This document shows, piece by piece, positions 51,637-60,171 of a stretch of 64,000 nucleotides of DNA. The notes beneath the pieces were generated by a model, which worked only from the letters and a program-made list of their open reading frames with translations, was not told where the DNA came from and searched no databases. The DNA comes from Hyphomicrobiales bacterium (GTDB taxonomy: Bacteria > Pseudomonadota > Alphaproteobacteria > Rhizobiales > Rhizobiaceae). Position 1 is the stretch's first letter; each line of letters begins with the position of its first letter. A program made the translations under genes and the position numbers. The stretch covers positions 62,001 to 126,000 of the forward strand of contig UBQW01000016.1 in assembly GCA_900467745.1 (NCBI GenBank), written 5' to 3'.

Positions 51637-52992
51637 TTATTCTGCAAGGGGAGGAAGAAGACCGGTCTTGCGCCCACCCTTCTTGAAGATCGCCTCGATA
51701 TCCTTGGCGGCCTGATTGAGCGCGGCGGCAGACGAGAGTTCGCCGATCAGGGCCTGGTTGAGCCGCAGGCCAAGCGCCTGATTGACGGCCGGGCCTTCGG
51801 TATAGCCGAGCAGCTGCTTGCCGTACTTGATCTCCTCCTGATAGGCCGGCATCCAGCGGAATTGCGGTCGGTCCTTCAGATCCGAAGAGAAGACGTCTTC
51901 GCGCACCGGAATGCCACCGCCCTCAGCATAGGCGTATTGAGCCTTGTAGGTCAGGAACCATTTCGAGAAGGCGATGGCACCCTTCTTCCCTTCGTCGGAC
52001 GCGTTCTTCGGCACCGACAGTACCCAGTTTCCGATCGCCACGCCCGGTTTTGCATCCGCGCTTGCTCTCGGCAGCACCGCGGCGCTCACCTTGCCGATCA
52101 CGGCGGATTTCTGGGGATCGTCGAAATTCGGGAAGGCGGCGACGACGGCATGCGCCTGCTGGCCCTTGCCGGTCTGGATCAATTGGATGAGATCGCCCTG
52201 GCCGAGCGACGCGTAGTTCTGCGGGCCGCAGGATTTGGAGATCTCGATAAACTTGTCGAGCGCCGATTTTACCTCAGGGCTGTTCACCGTCACGGTGAAG
52301 TCGCCGTTCTCAGCGTCCTTCTCGATTGATCCGCCATAGGAGAGCAGGTAGGACATGAAGTCGTAATAGATGGAATCGCCCTTTTCTCCACGCTGCAGAT
52401 AGCCGTAGCTCTGAGGTGGATTCTGAAGGACCTTGCAGTTATCCAGGACCTGATCGAAGGTCGTCGGGACCTTCAACCCCTTCTCGGAAAACACGTCGGC
52501 GCGGTAGTAGTACAGCTGGACGTTGCCGTTGGGTGAATAGCCCATGAGCTTACCGGTAGCGCAAGTGCGAAACCGCTTGCCCTCATCCCAGCAGCCGCTG
52601 TCGCCAAACGCATAGACTTCCTTCGGCACCTGGAATTGCGGATCGATCTCGTTCAAAGGTTCGAGGAAACCACCTTGGTAGAACTCGACCGTCGAATTGC
52701 CGTTGATATTGACGAGATCGTAGGGACTAGCGCCACTGCTTCTGACCGCCGAGCGGGCTTTTTCCAACATGCCGTCGAAAGGTGTCACTTCGAGATCAAC
52801 CTTGTTGCCCGTCTGCTCCTCGTAAAGCGCGACGACGTTCTCGAAGCCCTTATACCACGGCGACGCGTTGATCAGGATCGTGATCGGCTCCTGCTTGCCA
52901 ACGTCCAGAAAGCTGTCTTGCGCCACTGCCTGGCTTGCCAGAACGGCGACGCTGCCGGCGGCCAGCAGCCGCCCAAAACTCATCAAATTCAT
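51637..52992 (-). CDS. CUT1 ABC transporter substrate-binding protein, cassette 2
   Basis: A 451-aa family-1 binding protein with a signal peptide ending at QAVAQD (about residue 24). Segments 'ITILINASPWYKGFENVVALYEEQTGNKV' and 'YDLVNINGNSTVEFYQGGFLEPLNE' are characteristic. The ATG at 52992 has GGAGGGTGCA directly upstream and is preferred to an earlier ATG at 53004. It has several Cys and Met residues, in contrast to the nearby sulfur-free binding proteins. It starts an operon divergent from LysR 53152. Confidence 0.93.
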   Translation of the reverse strand: MNLMSFGRLLAAGSVAVLASQAVAQDSFLDVGKQEPITILINASPWYKGFENVVALYEEQTGNKVDLEVTPFDGMLEKARSAVRSSGASPYDLVNINGNSTVEFYQGGFLEPLNEIDPQFQVPKEVYAFGDSGCWDEGKRFRTCATGKLMGYSPNGNVQLYYYRADVFSEKGLKVPTTFDQVLDNCKVLQNPPQSYGYLQRGEKGDSIYYDFMSYLLSYGGSIEKDAENGDFTVTVNSPEVKSALDKFIEISKSCGPQNYASLGQGDLIQLIQTGKGQQAHAVVAAFPNFDDPQKSAVIGKVSAAVLPRASADAKPGVAIGNWVLSVPKNASDEGKKGAIAFSKWFLTYKAQYAYAEGGGIPVREDVFSSDLKDRPQFRWMPAYQEEIKYGKQLLGYTEGPAVNQALGLRLNQALIGELSSAAALNQAAKDIEAIFKKGGRKTGLLPPLAE

Positions 52993-53151
52993 TGCACCCT
53001 CCATCGAAACAGGATGGGCGTGAGTAAGCCGACAAAATTGGTCGTGTTAAAGGAAGGCTTTTCTAGCCATGGGCCGTTCAGGGAAACACCTGATGCTGAT
53101 TGAGCCGTGAACGCATGCTATTCAAACTCGGCGATAACGTGGAGGAATACC
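52993..53151. promoter_or_regulatory. Divergent promoter region, cassette 2 / LysR
   Basis: A 159-base spacer. It holds CGAC-N7-GTCG at 53030-53044, an AT-centred dyad that may be a LysR operator, and the GGAGGAATACC ribosome site for the LysR gene at its right end. Regulation inferred from layout. Confidence 0.4.
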
Positions 53152-54099
53152 TTGGATCGGACGTTGCTCGCTTTCCTTGTTGTGGCTGAGGAAGGCAACC
53201 TGACATCGGCAGCCACCAGGGTCGGATTGACCCAGCCAGCGCTGACCAAACTCATTCGCCGATTGGAGCGTGACTATGATGCTTTACTGTTCGATCGGAC
53301 GTCGCGCGGCATGAACCTCACGCGCGCCGGCGCGAAGCTGCGCGAGCGGGCGCGTCGGATAGAGGTGCAGTACCGGCAATCGCGCGAAGAGATCCGCTCG
53401 ATGGTCACAGGATCCCTGCCGCAGTTCTCCATTGGCGCGGGTGCGGCCTACCACATGGAGGTAGCGCCCGATCTTGCAAGAATCTTGAGTGATGAGTTCC
53501 CTGAAAGCAGGATCCGACTGGATTTTAACGTCGCCGACCTCACCCTGCCCCGGCTGGTCGCCGGCGATGTTGATATCATGCTCGGAGCAATACATGACCG
53601 ACCACCCGATGGTATCGAGACGGCGGAGGTGATCAGGGTCGACATCGTTCCTTATTGCCGTCGAACTGACCGGTTGGCCGATCTCGACATCGTCAGGCCA
53701 GCCGATCTTGCCAATCGCCGCTGGGTCATCTACCGGCGAGACGATGCGATTGTCTCGCGCATGGCGGGCTTTTTCAGTGATCACTGCCTGGCGCCCCCCG
53801 ATGTGGCGATGGAAGTCGAGGCGCTTGCGGCAAGCTTCAGGATCGTTGGGGCTTGCGACAAGCTGACACTGGCGCCGCTTTCATTGGCAAACGCAGCAGA
53901 GCAATTCGGTCTCGTGCCGCTGCACCTAGTCTCCCCGATTTGGAGCTTCGGTTCCGGCGCATGGTATCGCCTCTCGTCGCGGGACTATCCGATCATGCGC
54001 CGCGCGATCGACCTTCTTCCGCAATTGGTCAACGAAACGATGGCCATTCCTGGTGGTTATGGATTAGGGGCTATGAAGTCATTTCCGCTTAAAGAGTGA
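53152..54099 (+). CDS. LysR family transcriptional regulator
   Basis: A 315-aa LysR regulator: HTH in residues 1-60 ('NLTSAATRVGLTQPALTKLIRRLERDYDALLFDR') and a C-terminal effector domain. The TTG at 53152 is chosen because GGAGGAATACC lies immediately upstream and gives the usual LysR N-terminus; an earlier GTG at 53107 would add 15 residues. It is divergent from cassette 2 and 41 bases upstream of the third sulfatase, so it may control both. Confidence 0.92.
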   Translation: MDRTLLAFLVVAEEGNLTSAATRVGLTQPALTKLIRRLERDYDALLFDRTSRGMNLTRAGAKLRERARRIEVQYRQSREEIRSMVTGSLPQFSIGAGAAYHMEVAPDLARILSDEFPESRIRLDFNVADLTLPRLVAGDVDIMLGAIHDRPPDGIETAEVIRVDIVPYCRRTDRLADLDIVRPADLANRRWVIYRRDDAIVSRMAGFFSDHCLAPPDVAMEVEALAASFRIVGACDKLTLAPLSLANAAEQFGLVPLHLVSPIWSFGSGAWYRLSSRDYPIMRRAIDLLPQLVNETMAIPGGYGLGAMKSFPLKE

Positions 54100-54140
54100 A
54101 TTGCCTAGGGTCGCCGAAAATTCGAACGCGGAGGCCGCAG

Positions 54141-55514
54141 ATGCGCAAGCCCAATGTCATCGTCTTCTTCACCGACCAGCAGCGCCATGACACGACAGGT
54201 GTGCACGGAAACCCAATGGGGTTGACCCCGAATTTCGATCGGCTTGCCGTCCAGGGCACGCACCTGTTCAACTCCTTCACCAGCCAGCCGCTGTGCGGCC
54301 CGGCGCGTTCGTCGATGCAGACGGGGCAATTTGCGACCGAGACCGGCGTTTTCCGCAACGGCATTCCCCTGGCCGACGACGCTGAAACGATCGCGAAGGT
54401 GTTTTCTCGCAACGGCTACAACACCGGCTATATCGGAAAATGGCATCTTGGAGGCGCCGATCCCGTCCCGAAACATGAGCGCGGTGGTTATCAGAGTTGG
54501 CTTGCTGCAAATTTGCTGGAGTTTACTTCGGACGCTTACGATACGGTGGTCTATGATGTCGATGACCAGCGAAAGAAACTACCGGGCTATCGCGTGGATG
54601 CGCTCACCGATGCCGCGATACGCTATTGCGACGACCACCAAAATGATCCCTTCTTTCTCTTCGTTTCCTTTTTGGAGCCCCACCATCAAAACCATACTGA
54701 CGCCTATCCCGCGCCAGACGGCTACCGTGAGATGATGGATGCGAAAACCTGGACGCCACCTGACCTTGCCACTTTGAAGGGCACAAGCACATGGCATCTT
54801 GGTGGCTATTACGGCATGGTGAAGCGCCTTGATGAAGCTTTCGGTCGCCTGATCGACGCCTTGAAGAGCCTGGACATGCTGGACAACACGATCGTGATGT
54901 TCACCTCGGACCACGCCTGTCATTTCAAGACACGCAACAACGAATACAAGCGCTCGTGTCACGAGAGCGCGGTCCGCGTGCCAACCATGGTAATCGGCCC
55001 CGGATTTCAGGCGGGGGGCCAAGTGCGCGCCCTGTTCTCGACAGTCGACGTCGCTCCAACGCTGATTGACGCCGCTGGCCTTGACGTACCTGATGTGATG
55101 ACGGGACAGTCAATAATGCCCGTCATCCGCGATCATCGCGCTCCGTGGCGTGACGACGTATTCTTTCAGATCTCCGAAACCGAGACCGGTCGCGCAGTCA
55201 GAACACACCGCTGGAAGTACGGTGTTACCTCGGCATACGACAAGGACGAACCGAGGGCCGAAGCCTATCGCGAATCCTATCTCTACGATCTCGACAACGA
55301 CCCCTATGAAATGGTCAATCTTATCGGGCTGACGTCATTTCGTCAGGTTGCCGATGACCTGAAGAGACGTCTCCTGCAATGGACGACAGGCGTAGAAAAC
55401 CACCAGCCGGAAATCATGGACGCCAAGCCGCGCTTCCCAAGGCAATATCGTCTAAACGCGAGCGACCTGATTGATGCTGAAGACCGCGAGCGCGACATTG
55501 ATCCGATCGAGTAA
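54141..55514 (+). CDS. Sulfatase of the formylglycine type (CGPAR motif), cytoplasmic
   Basis: A 457-aa sulfatase with motif LCGPARSS (Cys52), N-terminal metal ligand in 'IVFFTDQQRHD' and 'MFTSDHACHFKTRN' near residue 270; 'YIGKWHLGG' near 100 is a standard sulfatase active-site helix (Lys-Trp-His). It is of a different subfamily from the CMPAR enzymes. No signal peptide. The ATG at 54141 has GGAGGCCGC upstream and is preferred to 54096. It follows LysR on the same strand and ends at a strong hairpin. Confidence 0.92.
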   Translation: MRKPNVIVFFTDQQRHDTTGVHGNPMGLTPNFDRLAVQGTHLFNSFTSQPLCGPARSSMQTGQFATETGVFRNGIPLADDAETIAKVFSRNGYNTGYIGKWHLGGADPVPKHERGGYQSWLAANLLEFTSDAYDTVVYDVDDQRKKLPGYRVDALTDAAIRYCDDHQNDPFFLFVSFLEPHHQNHTDAYPAPDGYREMMDAKTWTPPDLATLKGTSTWHLGGYYGMVKRLDEAFGRLIDALKSLDMLDNTIVMFTSDHACHFKTRNNEYKRSCHESAVRVPTMVIGPGFQAGGQVRALFSTVDVAPTLIDAAGLDVPDVMTGQSIMPVIRDHRAPWRDDVFFQISETETGRAVRTHRWKYGVTSAYDKDEPRAEAYRESYLYDLDNDPYEMVNLIGLTSFRQVADDLKRRLLQWTTGVENHQPEIMDAKPRFPRQYRLNASDLIDAEDRERDIDPIE

Positions 55515-55551
55515 GGAAATACTGCGCTTGCCAACGTAGCTGAAAATAGAA

Positions 55552-55599
55552 GGCGAGGCTTCTTCATCGAGAACGGTGCCAGATGAAGAAGCGCTTGCC
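55552..55599. terminator. Strong bidirectional terminator
   Basis: A 17-pair stem with a single bulged base and a 13-base loop. The inner arms GCTTCTTCATC and GATGAAGAAGC are perfect; the outer arms are GGCGAG and CTTGCC. It sits between the convergent sulfatase (55514) and LLM (55640) genes, with T-rich bases on the minus-strand side. Confidence 0.8.
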
Positions 55600-55639
55600 C
55601 GGGGTTTTGCTGCGGACAATCCGATAGAGTTCGCTGCGC

Positions 55640-56929
55640 TCAGTAAGATGGCGTTGGCGAGGCGGCTTGGAAGTGCTCCCGCAATGTCTCCGTCACATAT
55701 TCATGACGGTAAAGGCCTCGTCTGCGCAAGATCGGTACCAACTCGTCGACGATCACTGGCAAGCCGTCAATCAGTCGGTCTGGCTGAAGGTTGAAGCCGT
55801 CGATCGCGCCTGCATGAAACCAGTCCTCAATATGGTCGGCAAGTTGCTCCGGTGTTCCAACGAAACCGGCGTGGCCGGATCCCGTGTAGCGTGTCTGCTT
55901 TAGATATTCGCGCACCGTGGGGTTGGTTTTGCGGATCTGCGTGACGATAGATTCCCGGAACCCGATACTTCCGTTAAATTTCTGGGCGTCTCCGATAGGC
56001 GCGAGAACATCTTCCGGGAACGGTTCGTCGAGCGCCAATTTCGACGCGTCGTAGCCAATCGCCTGCGACAGCCATCCGATCGAGTAGGATGCGGGTCCTG
56101 CGTCGTGGATCTCGTCGCTGCGCCGACGCGCTTCCTCCTCGGTGCTTCCCAGGCTTAACAGCAGGCCGGGGAGAACCTTGACGTTGTCGGGGGAACGACC
56201 GTTGTTTCGAGCAAAGTCTTTGACCAGCCGGTAGTGCTCGATCGCCTGTGTCTTGGTGAGTTCGGCAGCAAACACACCCTCGGCGACGCGGCCCGCAAGC
56301 AAACGACCTTGCGGTGATCCTCCGGCTTGAAAAATGATCGGCTGGCCCTGCCTGGATGGCGGGACGCGCAGGCGGCCTTCGATATCGAAGAACTCACCAT
56401 GGTGGTTTATGTCCTTGCCACTTGTCGCCGATCCCCAAAGTGCGCGCACGACGTCCACGAATTCGCTGGCCCTGCCGTATCGGTCGTCGCGGTCGGGCAC
56501 ATCAGGAAGCCCAAAGTTGCGAGCTGCGGGCACGTTGCGGGTCGTGACGACGTTCCACGCCGCCCGCCCGCCGGTTTGATGGTCCCACGACAAAAAGCGT
56601 TCAGCGAGTTCGAACGGATCGTTAAAGGTAGACGATGCCGTTGCGACCAGTCCGACATGCGACGTTGCCGCTGCCACATGTCCCCAGTTGACCGAGGGCT
56701 CAAGTCTGATCGGATTGGCATCATAGGCCGGGTCCCCGAGCAATGGTCCATCGGCGAGAAACAGAGCGTCGAGGGTGCCACGTTCTGCCGTACGGCCGAT
56801 ATTCTCCCAGTAAGCGGGATCGATGAAGGCATCCTTGTTCAAGAGCGGCGTCTTCCAGGCGGCTGGCAGATAGCCGAGGACGAGAACATTGATCCCGAGG
56901 AGCACATGGCCGGATCGTTTGTTTGTCAT
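55640..56929 (-). CDS. LLM-class flavin-dependent monooxygenase, sulfur-free
   Basis: A 429-aa NtaA/SnaA/DszA-family enzyme with 'TLDALFLADGPLL', 'VATASSTFNDPFELAERFLSWDH', 'GRAAWNVVTTRN', 'PIIFQAGGSPQGRLLA' and 'DGFNLQPDRLIDGLP'. By eye it contains no Cys and no Met except the initiator. It is the last gene of the minus-strand operon (binding protein, fused ATPase, two permeases, SfnB-like, short LLM, this). It likely attacks the sulfur compound imported by that system, using FMNH2 from a reductase elsewhere. The start at 56929 has GAAGAGACAACTG upstream. Confidence 0.9.
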   Translation of the reverse strand: MTNKRSGHVLLGINVLVLGYLPAAWKTPLLNKDAFIDPAYWENIGRTAERGTLDALFLADGPLLGDPAYDANPIRLEPSVNWGHVAAATSHVGLVATASSTFNDPFELAERFLSWDHQTGGRAAWNVVTTRNVPAARNFGLPDVPDRDDRYGRASEFVDVVRALWGSATSGKDINHHGEFFDIEGRLRVPPSRQGQPIIFQAGGSPQGRLLAGRVAEGVFAAELTKTQAIEHYRLVKDFARNNGRSPDNVKVLPGLLLSLGSTEEEARRRSDEIHDAGPASYSIGWLSQAIGYDASKLALDEPFPEDVLAPIGDAQKFNGSIGFRESIVTQIRKTNPTVREYLKQTRYTGSGHAGFVGTPEQLADHIEDWFHAGAIDGFNLQPDRLIDGLPVIVDELVPILRRRGLYRHEYVTETLREHFQAASPTPSY

Positions 56930-56949
56930 CAGTTGTCTCTTCGTCAGTT

Positions 56950-57873
56950 CTACAGCGCCACATGTGGCTTCGGCGACGGGAAGGCTGGTCGGGCTTCCGC
57001 CGTTCGCAGCGTTGGGCGAGCAAGGTGAAGGGCAGAACGCAGCGAGCCACCCAGAGGAATGGGAGTGAACCCTTGCTCAAGAAGGCGTTGGGCGGCATCG
57101 AATAGTTCGCCGAGAGGTTCTTCGGCACTTGCGCGCAGCAGTACGCCTGAAACGCCATCAACGGGTGGATTGTGTCCCAGGGGAACCATGGCTACGTCGC
57201 CCGACTTTCCAAGCATGAGGTCGATCGGGTCGTCATCGCCCCTGTTTGGAAGTTCGTCCCCGGCTCCATCGTACCAGGCGATCACCGATGCCCCTGTCGC
57301 AGGCTCGGGCGCATTGAGAGGTCCAGCAATTGAGAAGCTGCCGTCGATGTCGACATGGACGATGCGATCGGACTGTACCAGAATGCCACTTTCCCGATCG
57401 CCGATGATTGTGTCGTATGGCCAGCTCTGTTCGAGCGCTCGCACAGCACGTGCGGTGTCATAGGCAGTCCGGACGTTGAGTAAAGCACCCCCACCAAGCC
57501 CTGCCCCACCCCAGGCGGGAGCGTCGGCTGGGCCGGGTGGCGCATAGCTATCGCGAACACCGACAAGAACCCCACTTCGTCCGCGCGACAGATGCGCCAA
57601 AGACGCCACGCGGCGGGCAATATTGTAGGGGTGGTCGCGCTGCGGAGACACTGTAATCAAGAACCGCCCGCTCTTCGTTGCGCTTGCAAGTGTTGCGCCC
57701 ACTGCGGAACTGTTCAAGGTCACACGGGCGGGCGGGCTGCCGTCGATGCGATCGATGCCCAGGACGGTGAAGGCAACTTCCAAGAGGTCCCATCGCTCAA
57801 GCAGTGCGGCGGACGACGTGAGTTCGACGAGATGCGGACCTGACAAGCCAAGGGCAAGATACGGTTTTGTCAT
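56950..57873 (-). CDS. Short LLM-class (luciferase-like) protein
   Basis: A 307-aa luciferase-like protein, about 120 residues shorter than the neighbouring NtaA-type enzyme. Recognisable parts are 'SPQRDHPYNIARRVASLAHLSRGRSGVLVGVRDS', 'VRALEQSWPYDTIIGDRESG' and a C-terminal 'LLEQGFTPIPLGGSLRSALHL'. The early 'LADxx' segment of the family is weak, and the catalytic status is uncertain. It contains three Met and no Cys. The ATG at 57873 lies 11 bases after the SfnB-like stop. It could be a second subunit or a companion enzyme. Confidence 0.75.
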   Translation of the reverse strand: MTKPYLALGLSGPHLVELTSSAALLERWDLLEVAFTVLGIDRIDGSPPARVTLNSSAVGATLASATKSGRFLITVSPQRDHPYNIARRVASLAHLSRGRSGVLVGVRDSYAPPGPADAPAWGGAGLGGGALLNVRTAYDTARAVRALEQSWPYDTIIGDRESGILVQSDRIVHVDIDGSFSIAGPLNAPEPATGASVIAWYDGAGDELPNRGDDDPIDLMLGKSGDVAMVPLGHNPPVDGVSGVLLRASAEEPLGELFDAAQRLLEQGFTPIPLGGSLRSALHLARPTLRTAEARPAFPSPKPHVAL

Positions 57874-57884
57874 GCACCGCGTCC

Positions 57885-59135
57885 TCAATTGCCCTGGCCG
57901 CCGCGACCGAGCCTTGCGACGCTGGAGACCGGGGATTTGTCGTTGACGAAGTAGTCGCCGAGAATGCGAGCCTTATAGGCAACGGGGTTATGAGAAGCGA
58001 GTGTGCGCGCATTTCGCCAATGACGGTCAAGCGCCGTCTCCTCGGAGGTCGCGGAGGCACCCAACGCATTGAAAACGTGGGTGGCGGCGTGCAGAACCCC
58101 GTCGATGATTGAAAGCTGTGCTTGCGCGACGGCCACCTCACCCTGTATTGCGCGCTTGTCGCGCAGCTCGACGTCGCCGGCTGCGTGGGCTGCAGCGATA
58201 AGGTCGAGCGAGCTGGCGGCACGACGCAGAGCTGCTTCCGTCACGAATACCTTGGCCGAGACTTCACCGATCACTTGCAGCAATTGTGCATCGAGCGCGG
58301 GCACTGGGTCGAGGCCCTGGGGGTAGTTGCGACCACGTGACTTGAGTGCGGCAATACCATCGCGCTGCACGGCGCGGGTGATCCCCGTCAAAACCGCTAA
58401 CAGTGCTGTCTGGTAGAAATGCCCCTGATAGACGACGCGCTCGCTGGCTGGGAAGACGTCGCCTTCATGTGCGATGGCGTCCTTGTAGATGGCGCTTCCG
58501 CTCGCCGTCGTGCGCTGTCCGAAACCCGGCCAATCGTCCGTCAGTTCGACACCTGGCTGATGACGGTTCACCAACGTCGTGATCAGCGAACCGTCTTCGC
58601 CTTTGCCGATCACATCAAGCCAGTCTGCATAAAGGCTGCCAGTCGCATAGAATTTTGCGCCGGAGATCGTGTAGTGATCGTCTACCTTCGTCACGACGGT
58701 CTTGATTGTCGCGTAGGTTCCGTTGTTTGCCTCTGTCCAGCCTCCTCCTACGAATTGGCGGTCGCGGAAGCGTTGGAACCATCTCTCGTTGGTCGGCGAT
58801 GGCCTGGCGTTCAGGCGGTCCTCCACAAAGGCCAGATGGTTGCGCCACACGTGAGCGACGTTTGCATCCGCTTCTGCCAGGAGAGCAAGCAGGTAGAAGG
58901 TCTGCTCGAGCGAAGCGCCAAACCCTCCGAGCTCCTCGGGAACGCGCACGAGGGCAAAGTCGGCATCTTTCAGCCACTGTACCTGCTCGAACGGAAAGGT
59001 GCGGTTGCGCTCGCGCTCAACACTTCCTGAAGCGATGCGATCGAAGGTCGGCTTGAAGCGTTCGACCAGCACCTCCTCCTTTGCCGTGGCCGGGCGCAGA
59101 TAGGTCAGCGAAAGTGGTGTGTCCACAGCGGTCAT
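57885..59135 (-). CDS. Acyl-CoA dehydrogenase-fold flavin monooxygenase, SfnB/DszC-like, sulfur-free
   Basis: A 416-aa protein with the acyl-CoA dehydrogenase fold. Segments are 'LVRVPEELGGFGASLEQTFYLLALLAEADANVAHVWRNH', 'FVGGGWTEANNGTYATIKT', 'YTISGAKFYATGSLYADW' and a C-terminal 'LDRHWRNARTLASHNPVAYKARILGDYFVN'. This is the SfnB/DszC/TdsC group, which oxidises sulfur compounds with reduced flavin, rather than a true dehydrogenase. By eye there is no Cys or internal Met. The ATG at 59135 has GGAGAAGAAC directly upstream. It follows the permeases in the operon. Confidence 0.9.
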   Translation of the reverse strand: MTAVDTPLSLTYLRPATAKEEVLVERFKPTFDRIASGSVERERNRTFPFEQVQWLKDADFALVRVPEELGGFGASLEQTFYLLALLAEADANVAHVWRNHLAFVEDRLNARPSPTNERWFQRFRDRQFVGGGWTEANNGTYATIKTVVTKVDDHYTISGAKFYATGSLYADWLDVIGKGEDGSLITTLVNRHQPGVELTDDWPGFGQRTTASGSAIYKDAIAHEGDVFPASERVVYQGHFYQTALLAVLTGITRAVQRDGIAALKSRGRNYPQGLDPVPALDAQLLQVIGEVSAKVFVTEAALRRAASSLDLIAAAHAAGDVELRDKRAIQGEVAVAQAQLSIIDGVLHAATHVFNALGASATSEETALDRHWRNARTLASHNPVAYKARILGDYFVNDKSPVSSVARLGRGGQGN

Positions 59136-59169
59136 GTTCTTCTCCATTCTGGTATAACGCGTAATATTC

Positions 59170-60168
59170 TCAGTGAGATGATGATTGGCTGGGATCTCGC
59201 CATTGGGTGACGAGATCCACGATCAGGGTGCAGGCAACGAAGACCGACGCCGCAAAGATCGTGGTGCCGATAACAAGCGGAAAATCCCCATCCAACGCGG
59301 CACTTATCGCCATGCGTCCGACGCCATCGAGCCCGAAGATCGTTTCAGTTACGATTGCTCCGCCCATGATGACGGCCAATTCCAGCCCGCCAAGCGTAAT
59401 GATCGGATTGAGCGCGGCCTTCAGGGCGTGCGACAGATAGATCCTGCTTTCGGAAAGGCCCTTCGCGCGTGCCGTGCGGATATAGTCCTGACCGAGGACG
59501 TCGAGCATCCCTGCCCTTACGATCCGCTGGAAGATGCCGATCTCGGCGATCGCCAGCGTCGCCCAAGGCAAGATCAGATGCCGTGCCCATTCGAACGGAT
59601 CGTCAAAAAGGGGAACGTATCCGCTGCTCGGAAACCACGCGAACCCATGGCTCGTCAGCTGGAAGAAGAAGAAGTACGAAATCAGGATGCCGCTGAGGAA
59701 TGTCGGGACCGATAAGCCAACATAGGCCAGGAAAGCCAGTACATGGTCTACCAGCCGGCCTTGCCAGCGGGCAGCTATGACGCCCGAGACGATCGATATT
59801 GCCATCCATATGACCAGCGCTCCCAAGGCCAGCGAGATCGTCACGGGAGCCTTGGAAAGGATCAGATCTGTGACGGGTGCCTGCTTGCGGAAGGAGTAGC
59901 CGAGGGCTGGTGGCCAATGAAAAAGGCCCATGGGGGCGCCTTGGATGTCTGGCCCGCGGAAAAGGTAGTACCAAAGCTGATGATACCAGGGCTCGTTAAG
60001 TCGCAGCGCGCGCGCTACGCCGTCGATCGTTTCTTGGGTCGCATTTCGAGGCGCGAGCATCGCGGCCGGATTGCGGTATGCAATCCTCGTGATGAAGAAC
60101 GACAGCACGAGCACGATCACGAGGGTCGACGCCGACCGAAAGGCGGTTGAGACAAAGTTCTTTGTCAT
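59170..60168 (-). CDS. Peptide/nickel-type ABC permease (DppB type), system 3
   Basis: A 332-aa permease with coupling loop RTARAKGLSESRIYLSHAL and about six membrane spans; an N-terminal helix precedes a large periplasmic loop. It starts three bases after the DppC stop, so the genes are tightly spaced. Confidence 0.92.
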   Translation of the reverse strand: MTKNFVSTAFRSASTLVIVLVLSFFITRIAYRNPAAMLAPRNATQETIDGVARALRLNEPWYHQLWYYLFRGPDIQGAPMGLFHWPPALGYSFRKQAPVTDLILSKAPVTISLALGALVIWMAISIVSGVIAARWQGRLVDHVLAFLAYVGLSVPTFLSGILISYFFFFQLTSHGFAWFPSSGYVPLFDDPFEWARHLILPWATLAIAEIGIFQRIVRAGMLDVLGQDYIRTARAKGLSESRIYLSHALKAALNPIITLGGLELAVIMGGAIVTETIFGLDGVGRMAISAALDGDFPLVIGTTIFAASVFVACTLIVDLVTQWRDPSQSSSH

Positions 60169-60171
60169 GGT

